A stretch of DNA of 64,000 nt from Mycolicibacterium grossiae. Lineage in GTDB: Bacteria > Actinomycetota > Actinomycetes > Mycobacteriales > Mycobacteriaceae. The notes under the pieces are model-generated. The model searched no databases. It was not told where the DNA came from and was given only the letters and a program-made list of their open reading frames with translations. The stretch is from contig NZ_CP043474.1 in NCBI RefSeq assembly GCF_008329645.1, positions 3,038,001 through 3,102,000 of the forward strand, given 5' to 3'. The position numbers and the translations under genes are program-made. Numbering within the stretch: position 1 is the first letter of the stretch; each line of letters opens with the position of its first letter. Below are positions 7,741 to 17,448 of this stretch, one piece after another.

Positions 7741-8889
7741 TCAGACCATCGAGGTGCGCGGGATCTTCAGCCCGAGGGCCAGGGCGCCGGCCAGTTCGCG
7801 GCTGGTGTCGTAGTCGAACACCACGTGACCGGACAGCACGTCGACGTCGCGCTTGTATCGCTGCAGGGGACTGTCGAGGAAGTGCACGCTGGCGCCGGCC
7901 GCCTCGAGCAGCATGGCGATCACCGCCCGCGACTCGCGCACGACGTGCGCCGCGGCGAGCCGCGCCTCACCGCGCACCGGGCGCGGCACGGCCTCTCCCG
8001 CGGTGACGAGCGCCTCGATCCCGGCGACGGTGGCGTCCACCAGGCCGTGCAGTGCCCGTAGGCGCACCCCTGCCTCGGCCAGCCGGGCCTGGGCGAGCGG
8101 TTTCTCCTGCTGCGTCGTGCCCTCATAGGGCAGCACGCGCTGCCCGAGCCGCTCGGCGAACAGGTCGCGGACCCGTTCGGCGCTGCCGAGGGCGGGCATG
8201 GCGGCGAGCAGCGCCAGGGCGGGCACCAGCGGCCAGCGGTAGGTGGGGGAGTCGTGCAGGCCGGCGCCGGGCGTGGTGCCGGCGTAGACGTCGGCGACGC
8301 GCGCCAGACGGTGCTCCGGGACGAAGGCATCGGTGATGACGGCGTCCTGGGAGCCGGTGGCCCGCATGCCGTTGGTGTGCCACACGTCGACGACCGCGAC
8401 GTCCGCTGCCGGGAGCAGGGCGAGGGCGGGGTAGATGCCGTCGTCGGGACCGCACAGCGCGCCGACCATGATCCAGTTGCCGTGTACGGCGCCGGTTGCC
8501 CAGGACCACCGGCCGGTGAGGCGCACGCCGCCGTCGGCGGGCAGACCGCGTCCGGTGGGCGCGAACGGCGCGGGTGCCAGGAACGGCCGCGTGCCGAAGG
8601 CCTCCTCCTGGGCCCGCTCGCCGAACAGGGCGACGATCCAGTTGTGCAGGGCGTAGAAGCCGAGCGTCCAGGCGCTCGAGGTGCAGCCGTGCGCCATTCG
8701 CCGCACCGGGTCGAGGAGTTCTCCGAAGGCCGCCTGGGCGCCGCCGAAGCGCTTCGGCACCAGCAGGTCGGACAGCCCGCTGCGGGCATAGTCCGCGACC
8801 GTCTCGTCGGGGAGGTGACGCAGGTCCTCGGCGTGCCGGGCCCGCCCGGCCAGCCGCGCGACGAAGCCCTCGTCGATGACGTCGCTCAT
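7741..8889 (-). CDS. acyl-CoA-dehydrogenase-fold flavin-dependent monooxygenase
   Basis: Protein of 382 residues with the acyl-CoA dehydrogenase fold but with features of group D flavin hydroxylases (HsaA/HpaB/DszC type): GGAQAAFGELLDPVRRMAHGCTSSAWTLGF near the N terminus, then LTGRWSWATGAVHGNWIMVGA, and a C-terminal acyl-CoA_dh_2-type helical domain ending RDVDVLSGHVVFDYDTSRELAGALALG. Such enzymes use reduced flavin from a separate reductase to hydroxylate aromatic or sterol substrates; no reductase is adjacent. It follows a TetR gene on the same strand with a palindromic site between them, so it is probably controlled by that repressor. Substrate unknown. Confidence 0.82.
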   Translation of the reverse strand: MSDVIDEGFVARLAGRARHAEDLRHLPDETVADYARSGLSDLLVPKRFGGAQAAFGELLDPVRRMAHGCTSSAWTLGFYALHNWIVALFGERAQEEAFGTRPFLAPAPFAPTGRGLPADGGVRLTGRWSWATGAVHGNWIMVGALCGPDDGIYPALALLPAADVAVVDVWHTNGMRATGSQDAVITDAFVPEHRLARVADVYAGTTPGAGLHDSPTYRWPLVPALALLAAMPALGSAERVRDLFAERLGQRVLPYEGTTQQEKPLAQARLAEAGVRLRALHGLVDATVAGIEALVTAGEAVPRPVRGEARLAAAHVVRESRAVIAMLLEAAGASVHFLDSPLQRYKRDVDVLSGHVVFDYDTSRELAGALALGLKIPRTSMV

Positions 8890-8902
8890 GGCGTGGAACG
8901 TA

Positions 8903-8920
8903 CCATACCTTTTGGTATGG
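8903..8920. promoter_or_regulatory. palindromic TetR operator (CCATACC-N4-GGTATGG)
   Basis: Perfect 7-base arms CCATACC and GGTATGG flank TTTT, between the TetR stop and the monooxygenase start. This ATACC-N4-GGTAT pattern is common among TetR operators. It suggests that the monooxygenase has its own promoter repressed by the neighbouring TetR. Confidence 0.6.
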
Positions 8921-8928
8921 AAGCTGTG

Positions 8929-9507
8929 TCAGCGGGTGAGGAGCAGGTCGAGGAAGCGGTCGGCACGCACCGCGTCCGTGCCGTCCGGCACCGCCTCGGA
9001 GAGATGGAGGAAGCCGATGCCCGCCGCGAAGGTCGCATTGGCCCGCACGTCGGCGTCCACATCGTCGAAGCCGTAGTCGAGGAACGCCTGGCGCACGGCT
9101 CGGAGCACGCGGCGGTCGGAGGCGCGCACGCTGGCCGCCACGGTCGCGTCGGACCGGGCCCACTCGCGCATCGCCCGTTCGAGCGTCCAGTGCCGGGGAC
9201 TGACCAGAGACGCCATCATCCGCGCCAGCCGCTCGCGCGGGTCGATCCCGGCCGTCTCGTCGAAGACACGCCGGTCGGCGTCGCGCAGTTCTCCCCAGGA
9301 TTCGATCAGTGCGGCGCGATAGGTCGAGATGTCCGCGAAGTGCCAGTAGAAGCTGCCCTTGGTGACGCCCAACCGGCTGCACAACCGGTCGATCGTCAGC
9401 GCCTTGAGCCCCTGTTCGGCCAGGATGGCAAAGCCTTCCTGCACCCAGTCGTCCACGCCGAGCCGTCGCGTCCGGGCGTCGGCGGCGGTGCGCCGCGAGC
9501 TCGCCAT
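8929..9507 (-). CDS. TetR family transcriptional regulator
   Basis: Regulator of 192 residues from the ATG at 9507 (an in-frame GTG at 9531 would add 8 residues). The helix-turn-helix is clear: VQEGFAILAEQGLKALTIDRLCSRLGVTKGSFYWHFADISTYRAAL. The C-terminal part resembles the TetR_C domain seen in regulators with a WHxxxERAMREWA segment. It is transcribed towards the flavin monooxygenase with 39 bases between them, containing a perfect palindrome. I infer local repression of the monooxygenase. Neither start has a strong ribosome-binding site. Confidence 0.88.
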   Translation of the reverse strand: MASSRRTAADARTRRLGVDDWVQEGFAILAEQGLKALTIDRLCSRLGVTKGSFYWHFADISTYRAALIESWGELRDADRRVFDETAGIDPRERLARMMASLVSPRHWTLERAMREWARSDATVAASVRASDRRVLRAVRQAFLDYGFDDVDADVRANATFAAGIGFLHLSEAVPDGTDAVRADRFLDLLLTR

Positions 9508-9516
9508 GTGCGGTAG

Positions 9517-10740
<1,224 letters not shown>

Positions 10741-10752
10741 CGGTAGCGGGCC

Positions 10753-10778
10753 GGCGGGCGGCCTAGAAGCCGCCCGCC
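10753..10778. terminator. bidirectional hairpin between antigen 85 and fadB4 genes
   Basis: A perfect 10-base stem (GGCGGGCGGC with GCCGCCCGCC) encloses six bases, and it contains the fadB4 stop codon at 10763-10765. It lies 12 bases after the antigen 85 stop. There is no U-tract, as is usual in mycobacteria. It can serve both convergent genes. Confidence 0.65.
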
Positions 10779-11761
10779 ACCCGTACCACCGCCCGGCCCG
10801 AATAACGGCCAGCACGCACCTCGTCGATCACGGACACCACGTCCGTCGCATCGACGAGGTGCGTGACGTTTTGGAGGCGTCGAGGCCGCAGCTCGTCGCC
10901 GAGCCTGGCCCACAGCGCCCGGCGCGCGTCGATCGGCAGCAGCACCGAATCGATGCCCAGCAGTGCCACGCCACGCAGGATGAACGGCATCACCGTCGTG
11001 TCGAGCTTGGGGCCACCCGTCAGGCCGCTGGCGGCCACCGCACCCCCGTACGCGAGCGTGCTGAGCACGTCGGCCAACGTCGCACCGCCCACGCAGTCCA
11101 CCGCCCCCGCCCAGCGGGTCTTGCCCAGCGGCCGCGGCTTCGCCTCCGGATCCTCCGGCAGCCGGCCGATCACGTCGGCGGCGCCCAGCTCGCGGAGGTG
11201 GTCGGCGGCGTCGGCCTTGCCGGTCGATGCCACCACCCGGTATCCCGCGGTGGCGAGCAGGTCCACCGACACCGATCCCACCCCGCCCGTGGCGCCCGTG
11301 ACGACGACGTCGCCGTCGTCCGGGGTGATGCCACGGTCGATGAGGGCCTGGACGCTCAGCGCCGCCGTGAAGCCCGCGGTGCCGATCGCCATGGCGTCCT
11401 GGGCGCTCAGCGACCCGAGCGGCACCACCTGTTCGGCGGGCAACCGCGCGTACTCGGCGTAGCCGCCGTGCTTGCCGGTGCCGATGTCGTAGCCGTGAGC
11501 CAGCACCCCGTCGCCCACCGCGAAGTCCGGTGAATCCGACGCGACCACCTCACCGGCCAGGTCGATGCCCGGGACGATGGGGTAGTCGCGGACGACGCCG
11601 CCCTTGGGCGTCACCGCGAGCGCGTCCTTGTAGTTGACGCTGCTGTGCGTCACCCGGATGGTGACGTCGCCGGCCGGGAGGTCCGCCTCGCCGAGCGTCT
11701 CGACCGACGTGGTGATCCGATCGCCGTCCTGGCGTGCGACGAGTGCCTTGAAGGAGTCCAT
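10763..11761 (-). CDS. fadB4: YhdH/YhfP-type quinone oxidoreductase FadB4
   Basis: Zinc-free medium-chain dehydrogenase/reductase of 332 residues, acryloyl-CoA reductase/quinone oxidoreductase type. N-terminal catalytic domain SSVNYKDALAVTPKGGVVRDYPIVPGIDLAGEVV; Rossmann motif VVTGATGGVGSVSVDLLATAGYRVVASTGK at about residues 150-180. Such enzymes reduce enoyl-CoA or quinone-like substrates with NADPH. It is downstream of fadE23 and fadE24 on the same strand, the order I recall for Rv3141-Rv3139, which supports the name. The C terminus runs into the terminator hairpin. Confidence 0.88.
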   Translation of the reverse strand: MDSFKALVARQDGDRITTSVETLGEADLPAGDVTIRVTHSSVNYKDALAVTPKGGVVRDYPIVPGIDLAGEVVASDSPDFAVGDGVLAHGYDIGTGKHGGYAEYARLPAEQVVPLGSLSAQDAMAIGTAGFTAALSVQALIDRGITPDDGDVVVTGATGGVGSVSVDLLATAGYRVVASTGKADAADHLRELGAADVIGRLPEDPEAKPRPLGKTRWAGAVDCVGGATLADVLSTLAYGGAVAASGLTGGPKLDTTVMPFILRGVALLGIDSVLLPIDARRALWARLGDELRPRRLQNVTHLVDATDVVSVIDEVRAGRYSGRAVVRVAGGF

Positions 11762-11797
11762 GCCCCGACGCTAGCGCGTCGGGGCTCCGCGGGGCCG

Positions 11798-13012
11798 CTA
11801 CTTCAGTTCGGCCGACGACAGACCCAGCAGGCGACGTGCGATGACGAGCTGCTGAATCTGCTGGGTGCCCTCGAAGATGTCGAGGATCTTCGAGTCGCGG
11901 GCCCACTTCTCCAGCAGCGTCTCCTCGGAATAGCCCAGCGTTCCGGCCAATTCGACGGCCTTGAGCGTGATGTCGCTGGCGACCCGGGCGGCCTTGGCCT
12001 TGCCCATCGACGCTTCCTTGGAGTTCGGGATCTTGTTGTCCGACTGCCACGCCGAGCGGACGGTGAGCAGGTAACCCGCCTCCCAGTCGGCCTCCATGCG
12101 GAGGAACTCCGCGGCGGGGGCACTCTGCGCGTGCGCGGGCTTGTCGTAGGAGATCTCGACGCCTGCGTCGGTGAGGATCGTGCGCAGCTCCTCCAAGGCG
12201 GCGCGCGCGACGCCCACGGCCATGGCCGCCACGATGGGCCGGGTGTTGTCGAAGGTCTGCATGACCCCGGCGAAGCCCTTGTCCGTCTTGATCTCCGGGC
12301 TGCCGAGCAGGTTCTCCTTCGGGATCCGGGCGTCGACGAAGCGGATCGCCGCGGTGTCGGAGGCCTTGATGCCGAGCTTGTGCTCCAGACGCTCGACGGT
12401 GACGCCGGGGTGCTCGCGCGGCACGATGAACGACTTGATGGCCGCGCGGCCCTGGGACTTGTCGAGCGTCGCCCACACCACGATGTGCGTGGCACGCGAG
12501 CCCGCCGTGACATAGATCTTCTCGCCGTTGATGACGTACTCGTCGCCATCGAGGCGGGCCGTGGTGGTGACGGCCGCGGAGTCGGAGCCGAAGCCGGGCT
12601 CGGTGATGGCCATCGCGGCCCACACCTTGCCGAGCCGGTCGAGCTGCTCCTTGGTGGCGACGCTGGAGATCGCTGCGTTGCCGAGGCCCTGGTAGGGCAC
12701 CGACAGCAGCAGGGCGACGTCGCCCCAGCTGATCTCGAGCGCGTTCAGCAGTGCAGACATGTTGGCGCCGTTGACGTTCGACTTCTTGCCGTCATCTTCG
12801 CCGGCGGCGAAGGCCTCCGCGCCGGCGAACGAGATGGTCTTCGCCGCCGAGATGCCCTCGAAGAGGGTGGCGAGGGTGTCGAGTTCGACGGGGTAGGCGT
12901 GCTCGGCGAGGTCGTACTTGCGCGAGATCGGCCGGATCATCTCCGCGGCGCCCTGATGGCCCTTCTCGATGACGGCCTGCAGCTTCTTGGGCATTTCCAG
13001 ATTGATGGCCAT
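11798..13012 (-). CDS. fadE23: acyl-CoA dehydrogenase FadE23
   Basis: Acyl-CoA dehydrogenase of 404 residues. The FAD/substrate loop reads MAITEPGFGSDSAAVTTTARLDGDEYVINGEKIYVT, and the C-terminal domain ends DIFEGTQQIQQLVIARRLLGL. It lies between fadE24 and fadB4, as in other mycobacteria, and adjacent FadE pairs in this genus often form heteromeric dehydrogenases; a FadE23/FadE24 heteromer is an inference. The 60 bases upstream, after fadE24, hold a 17-base tandem duplication and little else, so the two genes are probably one transcript. Substrate not established from sequence. Confidence 0.9.
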   Translation of the reverse strand: MAINLEMPKKLQAVIEKGHQGAAEMIRPISRKYDLAEHAYPVELDTLATLFEGISAAKTISFAGAEAFAAGEDDGKKSNVNGANMSALLNALEISWGDVALLLSVPYQGLGNAAISSVATKEQLDRLGKVWAAMAITEPGFGSDSAAVTTTARLDGDEYVINGEKIYVTAGSRATHIVVWATLDKSQGRAAIKSFIVPREHPGVTVERLEHKLGIKASDTAAIRFVDARIPKENLLGSPEIKTDKGFAGVMQTFDNTRPIVAAMAVGVARAALEELRTILTDAGVEISYDKPAHAQSAPAAEFLRMEADWEAGYLLTVRSAWQSDNKIPNSKEASMGKAKAARVASDITLKAVELAGTLGYSEETLLEKWARDSKILDIFEGTQQIQQLVIARRLLGLSSAELK

Positions 13013-13050
13013 GACTGTCCGTTTCGGTGAGGTGTGGTGGTCTGGGGTCA

Positions 13051-13084
13051 GACGATCAGAGAACGACGACGATCAGAGAACGAC
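13051..13084. repeat. 17-base perfect tandem duplication at the fadE24 stop
   Basis: GACGATCAGAGAACGAC occurs twice in direct succession (13051-13067 and 13068-13084). The second copy contains the fadE24 stop codon, so the first copy lies just past the gene end. It looks like a recent slippage duplication with no effect on the protein. Confidence 0.8.
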
Positions 13085-14470
13085 GACGCCTTCGGCGACG
13101 CCGAGGGCACGCAGGTCGCGGTACCAGCGCTCGACCGGATGTTCCTTGGTGTAGCCGTGCCCGCCCAACAGCTGCACGCCGTCCAGGCCGATCTGCATGC
13201 CCTTGTCGGTGGCGATCCGCTTGGCCAGTGCGGCTTCACGGGCGAAGGACAGACCCTGCTCGGCGCGTGCGGCGCCGCGCCAGGTCACCAGCCGCAGACC
13301 GTCGAGTTCGGTGGCGATGTTGGCGCACATGAACGCCACCGCCTGGCGGTGCGCCACGGGCTCGCCGAACGCCTCGCGCTCCTTGACGTAGGGGATGACG
13401 TAGTCGAGCACCGCGTGCGAGGTGCCGACCGCCAGGGCCGCCCAGCCGAGGCGGGCCAGCGCGATCGCCTCGGAGTAGTCCGCGGCGTAGCGGGCGTCGT
13501 CCGCGTCGGGCTCGCCGAGGCGGTTGTGCAGCGGCACCGCGACGTCGTCGAGTTCGATGCGGCCCAGTTCGGCGGCGCGGATCCCCATGCTGCGATCCGC
13601 CCGCACCGTCAGGCCGTCGGTGGACGACTCGACGATGAACAGCGCCGGCCGGCCGTTCAGCTGCGCGGCGACGACGAAGAGTTCGGCGTCGGCCGCGGCC
13701 GGCACCAACGACTTGACGCCGGTGAGCCGGTAGCCGCCGGGGGTGCGGACCGCGGTGGTCTTGAGCGCCGTGGGGTCGAAGAGCGCGTGCGGTTCGGCGA
13801 TCGCCACGCACGCCTGCGGCACGTTCTCACCGGCGAACTCGGCGAGGTAGGTGGCCTGCTGGTCGGCGCTGCCCCAGTGGGTGAGCGCCGAGGCGACGCC
13901 GGCAGGAGCCAGGATCGGCAGGGCCAGGCCCATGTCGCCGTAGGCCAGCGCCTCGGCGACGAGGGCGTTGGTGACGGTGCTGCGCTGCTCGGCGATCCCG
14001 TCGAAGTCCTCTGGCACGTGGATGGCCGTGATGCCCAGTTCGGCGGCCTTGCCGACGAGGTCGCGCGGATAGGTCGCGGTGTCGTCGGCGTCGTGGGCGG
14101 CGGGGCGCAGGATCTCCTCGGCGAACTCCGCGACGGTCTCGACGATCATCTTCTGGTCGTCGTCGGGGGTGAGGTCGAAGTAGTCGGCGCCGCTCGGCTT
14201 GAGCCGGGTGGCCGGCTTGCCGAGCCCCTGCACGCGATTGAACTGCCGGGTCGAGGCGCCGACGGCCGAGAACGCCGTCTTGACGCCATAACGCAGACCA
14301 CGATTGAGCGGATCACGCAGGTTGTAGCGGTCCAGGAACTCCTGGCCCAGAAGCGGCGTGATCAGCGCCAAGCCGATGTCGGTCGCCGACCGCTTGTGTC
14401 GCTGCAGTCCGATGGCGCTCTCGCCGGAGCGTCGCGGGCGTTGGTTCGTGCCGGTGCGGGTGTTGGTCAT
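13073..14470 (-). CDS. fadE24: acyl-CoA dehydrogenase FadE24
   Basis: Acyl-CoA dehydrogenase of 465 residues, longer than FadE23 owing to an N-terminal extension (through about residue 85). The FAD loop is divergent (CVAIAEPHALFDPTALKTTAVRTPGGYRLTGVKSLV), and the C terminus ends LLGGHGYTKEHPVERWYRDLRALGVAEGVVVL. It is the first gene of the fadE24-fadE23-fadB4 operon. The divergent loop suggests that it may be the less active member of a heteromeric pair. A perfect 20-base inverted repeat lies about 40 bases before the ATG and probably controls the operon. Confidence 0.9.
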   Translation of the reverse strand: MTNTRTGTNQRPRRSGESAIGLQRHKRSATDIGLALITPLLGQEFLDRYNLRDPLNRGLRYGVKTAFSAVGASTRQFNRVQGLGKPATRLKPSGADYFDLTPDDDQKMIVETVAEFAEEILRPAAHDADDTATYPRDLVGKAAELGITAIHVPEDFDGIAEQRSTVTNALVAEALAYGDMGLALPILAPAGVASALTHWGSADQQATYLAEFAGENVPQACVAIAEPHALFDPTALKTTAVRTPGGYRLTGVKSLVPAAADAELFVVAAQLNGRPALFIVESSTDGLTVRADRSMGIRAAELGRIELDDVAVPLHNRLGEPDADDARYAADYSEAIALARLGWAALAVGTSHAVLDYVIPYVKEREAFGEPVAHRQAVAFMCANIATELDGLRLVTWRGAARAEQGLSFAREAALAKRIATDKGMQIGLDGVQLLGGHGYTKEHPVERWYRDLRALGVAEGVVVL

Positions 14471-14510
14471 GTCGCAGCCTCGCGTCGTTGGGGCAGTGCT
14501 CGATGACCGT

Positions 14511-14530
14511 ATCTTACTCCAGAGTAAGAT
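14511..14530. promoter_or_regulatory. perfect 20-base inverted repeat upstream of fadE24
   Basis: ATCTTACTC and GAGTAAGAT are perfect 9-base arms around CA. The site lies between the stop of the inositol-phosphatase-like gene (14562) and fadE24 (start 14470), at promoter distance from fadE24. It looks like an operator for a dimeric repressor, probably TetR-type; the regulator is not identifiable in this window. Confidence 0.65.
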
Positions 14531-14561
14531 CGGCGGTACCTGTTAGGAACTTCACACGGCG

Positions 14562-15335
14562 TCAACCCAGGCGGCGCAGGACCTCGTCGTGCAGCAATCC
14601 GTTGGTGGCCAACGCACTTCCGTCGTGCGGGCCGGGGGCGCCGTCGAGATTGGTGAACCGGCCGCCGGCCTCGCGGACCACCACGTCGATGGCCGCGAGG
14701 TCCCACAACTTGACCTCCGGTTCCGCCACGACGTCGACCGCGCCCTCGGCCAGCAGGCAGTAGGACCAGAAGTCGCCGTAGCCGCGGACTCGCCACACCT
14801 CGTCGGTCAGGGCGACGAAGCGGTCCCGCCGCCCCTCCCAGCCGACCAGATCGGAATACGACAGGCTCGCCGACTCCACGTCGGCGACCTTCGACACCGC
14901 GATCCGGCGGGTCGTGCCGTTGAACGACGCGAAGGCGCCCTCGCCCGTCCCGGCCCACCACCGCCGGGCCAGCGCCGGCGCGCTGACGACGCCGACCGTC
15001 GGGACGCCGTCGGTGAGCAGTGCGATGAGCGTGGACCACACGGGTACGCCGCGGACGAAGTTCTTGGTGCCGTCGATGGGGTCGAGCACCCACTGCCGGC
15101 CTTCGAACACCGGTGTGCCGCCGAACTCTTCGCCCAGCAGCGCGTCGCCCGGGCGGGCGTCGGCCAGGAGTCCGCGCAGCGTCTCCTCCGCGCCGCGATC
15201 GGCGTCGGTCACGGGCGTCAGGTCGGGCTTCGTCTCGACCGCGAGGTCGAGTGCACCGAACCGGTCGAGGGTCAGCGCGTCGGCGGCGTCGGCCAGTCGA
15301 AGCGCCAGGGTCACGTCGTCGGAAACGGTGCTCAT
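14562..15335 (-). CDS. inositol monophosphatase family protein (HisN/ImpC-like)
   Basis: Phosphatase of 257 residues with the inositol monophosphatase fold: [32 protein letters not shown] (metal Glu), the [15 protein letters not shown] core metal motif and [16 protein letters not shown] near the C terminus. Mg-dependent phosphatases of this type hydrolyse inositol-1-phosphate or histidinol phosphate; the sequence alone does not separate the two, though the mycobacterial relative in this position has been annotated as both. It is upstream of the fadE24 operon on the same strand but separated from it by the palindrome. Confidence 0.9.
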   Translation of the reverse strand: MSTVSDDVTLALRLADAADALTLDRFGALDLAVETKPDLTPVTDADRGAEETLRGLLADARPGDALLGEEFGGTPVFEGRQWVLDPIDGTKNFVRGVPVWSTLIALLTDGVPTVGVVSAPALARRWWAGTGEGAFASFNGTTRRIAVSKVADVESASLSYSDLVGWEGRRDRFVALTDEVWRVRGYGDFWSYCLLAEGAVDVVAEPEVKLWDLAAIDVVVREAGGRFTNLDGAPGPHDGSALATNGLLHDEVLRRLG

Positions 15336-15358
15336 GGCAAGAGTCCTACCATGGCGGT

Positions 15359-15709
15359 GTGTGGGAACTCCTTGCCCTTCTGCTCATCGTCGGAGCGATC
15401 GCCCTGATCGTCGTCCCGAGGCTCCGCAAGGGCGGTCCCCGCGGCGAACTCGCCCACGGCACGCTGCTGGTCACGGGACTCAGTCCGCGGCCCGCCGATG
15501 CGGTCGGCGAGCAGTTCGTCACCATCAGCGGCGTCATCAACGGACCGACCGTCAACGAGCACGTCGTCTATCAGCGCATGGTGGTCGACGTGAACGCCTG
15601 GCCCACCATGGGGCAGTTGATCCCGGTGCTGTACTCGCCGAAGAACCCGGACAACTGGAGCTTCGCGCCGCCCGAACCCCTCGACCCGCCCCCCGCGCCG
15701 GGCTACTAG
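15359..15709 (+). CDS. hypothetical membrane-anchored protein
   Basis: Protein of 116 residues beginning with one hydrophobic segment ([21 protein letters not shown], residues 2-22) followed by a basic stop-transfer stretch and a small domain containing [33 protein letters not shown], then a Pro-rich end. I do not recognise a named family; the layout suggests a single-pass protein with a small beta-rich cytoplasmic domain. The GTG at 15359 is chosen because it puts the hydrophobic segment at the N terminus. It is divergent from the phosphatase gene and its last 4 bases overlap the convergent DUF222 gene. Confidence 0.65.
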   Translation: MWELLALLLIVGAIALIVVPRLRKGGPRGELAHGTLLVTGLSPRPADAVGEQFVTISGVINGPTVNEHVVYQRMVVDVNAWPTMGQLIPVLYSPKNPDNWSFAPPEPLDPPPAPGY

Positions 15710-16970
15710 GCCGCGCGGTCGTCCGTCGCCACGCGGAACCGCGCCACGTCCATCAGACGCACGTTGACGCGCGTCCGGCCGGGTAGCGGTGGTGCCGTCG
15801 AGGTGTACGTCGCACCGATTGGCGTCGTGAATTCGGCTGTATGACAGCCGGATTCGGTTGCCGTGCGCACGCGCCAGCCCGGCGCCTCCTTGGCGTAGTT
15901 GCAGGCTTCGCACGTGCCCTCGCCGTTGCAGGCGCTGGTGGGGCCGCCCCGGGCATCCGGCAGCGCGTGGTCGGTGTGTGCCGGATCGGCGCATCGCAGT
16001 ACGGCGTGCGGCACGAGTCGTCGCGCAGCGCGATGAACGTCGCCAGGCCCTTCGGGAAGCGGCGCGCGCGGGACTCCATCGCTACCCGGCCGCCGGAGCG
16101 TGGATGGCGGTACAGGCGGAGCAGGGTGGCCGTCGAGCGCTCGTCGCCGACCGCGCCGGCGATGAGGTGCCGCGCCACCGCAGCGGGGATCGGGCCGTAG
16201 CCCGCGAGCCGTGCCGGATCGGTGGCGCCGCCGAGCAGTGTCTCGTCGGTGAGCAACAGCTGTACCGCCACCGGTACGGGGACGTCCGCCGGCCGGCCCG
16301 TCACGCGCTCGGTGAGCGTGTCGGCCATGACCTGACCGCGCCCGCGGCCGTCGCTGCAGGTATCGGCGGCCCGCCGTAGCGCGGCGTACACCGCCACGCC
16401 CGCGGCCATCGGCAGCAGGGCCGTCATGTACGACATGGCGTCCGGAGCCGGGCGGATGCTCACGGTGCGCTCGTTCTCGGCGCGCGCCGCACGGTCGACG
16501 ACGGCGCGGGGATCCAGCCGGTAGGCGATGGCCCGCGCGTCCGCCGCGATCCGCCGGTCGCCCTTGCCCTCGAGATCGGCGGCGGCGCCGCACAATTCGG
16601 CGTCGAGAAGGCGACGGTCCTCGACGTCGAGGCAGGCCGACTCGCGCACGATCAACGTGGCGCGCCACTCGGAGAGCGCGCCGGACTCGAGCGCGGCCAG
16701 CGTGTGCGGCATCTCGTGGACCAATGCCCGCGCGAAGCCGAGGTGCCGCCCGCCGCGGCTGGGGGAGTCGCGGCGCGCCAATGCGACCTCGCCGGCCAGC
16801 CCACGACCCCGTGTGGCGGCGGGTAGACCCGCGGCCGCCTCGGCGCGGCGCCGCATCTCGTCGAGCGCCGCCGTCGCCCGGGCCTGCCCGGCGGCCGCGG
16901 CCGCCTTCACCCGTTCCAGGCGGCTGATCTCGGCGACCAGCGCCGCCTCCCGCTCATCCCGTTCGAACAC
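15706..16970 (-). pseudogene. DUF222/HNH endonuclease (13E12 repeat family), frameshifted
   Basis: A 13E12-type gene of the kind repeated in mycobacterial genomes. The N-terminal DUF222 domain is intact (MFERDEREAALVAEI, then HEMPHTLAALESGALSEWRATLIVRE). The HNH region starts in the same frame (CRTPYCDAPIRHT) but continues correctly only in another frame (HTDHALPDARGGP, then CEACNYAKEAPGWR), stopping at 15706. The break falls in GTGTGTG at 15974-15980, where one GT fewer would restore the frame. The unshifted frame runs on to 15753 with a basic nonsense tail lacking the last HNH ligands. Either a slippage mutation or a sequencing error; as written, nuclease activity should be lost. Confidence 0.8.
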
Positions 16971-17034
16971 GTGTTCGACACTACGTCAGGGGTACGACAC
17001 AGCCGCGTCGCACGAAAGTGGGTATGAAGGCGTC

Positions 17035-17442
17035 ATGCCAGAAACGCTGCCCGCCGACCTGATCGACCTGCTCCGCAAGCCCGCGCCCTGCTTCATCGCC
17101 ACGCTGATGCTCGACGGCTCCCCGCAGCTCACCGAGACGTGGGTGCACACCGACGGCGAACACGTCGTCATCAACATCGTCGACGGCTCGCAGAAGGCCC
17201 GCAACGTGGCCCGCGACCCACGGGTAGCGGTCAACATCGCCGATCCCGAGGACGTGCGGCGCTTCTACGCGGTCCGCGGCCGCGTCATCGCGAGCACCAC
17301 CGAGGGCGGCCGGGAGCAGATCGACGAGATCTCGCACAAGTACCTCGGGATCCCCTACCCGAACTTCAGCGGCAACCCGGACGAGACCCGGCTGATCCTC
17401 ACCATCGAAGCCGACAAGGTAACCCCGCCCCCGATGGGCTGA
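17035..17442 (+). CDS. PPOX-class F420/FMN-binding protein
   Basis: Small split-barrel protein of 135 residues related to pyridoxamine-phosphate oxidase, of the mycobacterial F420- or FMN-binding type. Typical segments are FIATLMLDGSPQLTETWVHTDGEHVVIN, KARNVARDPRVAVNI and the end IPYPNFSGNPDETRLILTIEADKV. Such enzymes catalyse F420H2-dependent reductions; the physiological substrate cannot be told from sequence. ATG start. It is divergent from the DUF222 gene and convergent with fprA, six bases separating the stops. Confidence 0.85.
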   Translation: MPETLPADLIDLLRKPAPCFIATLMLDGSPQLTETWVHTDGEHVVINIVDGSQKARNVARDPRVAVNIADPEDVRRFYAVRGRVIASTTEGGREQIDEISHKYLGIPYPNFSGNPDETRLILTIEADKVTPPPMG

Positions 17443-17448
17443 CGCCGG

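Noticed and set aside
15706..16970. Insertion sequence or intact homing endonuclease
   Set aside because: No inverted terminal repeats or target duplication were seen, and the gene is of the DUF222/13E12 kind with a broken HNH motif.
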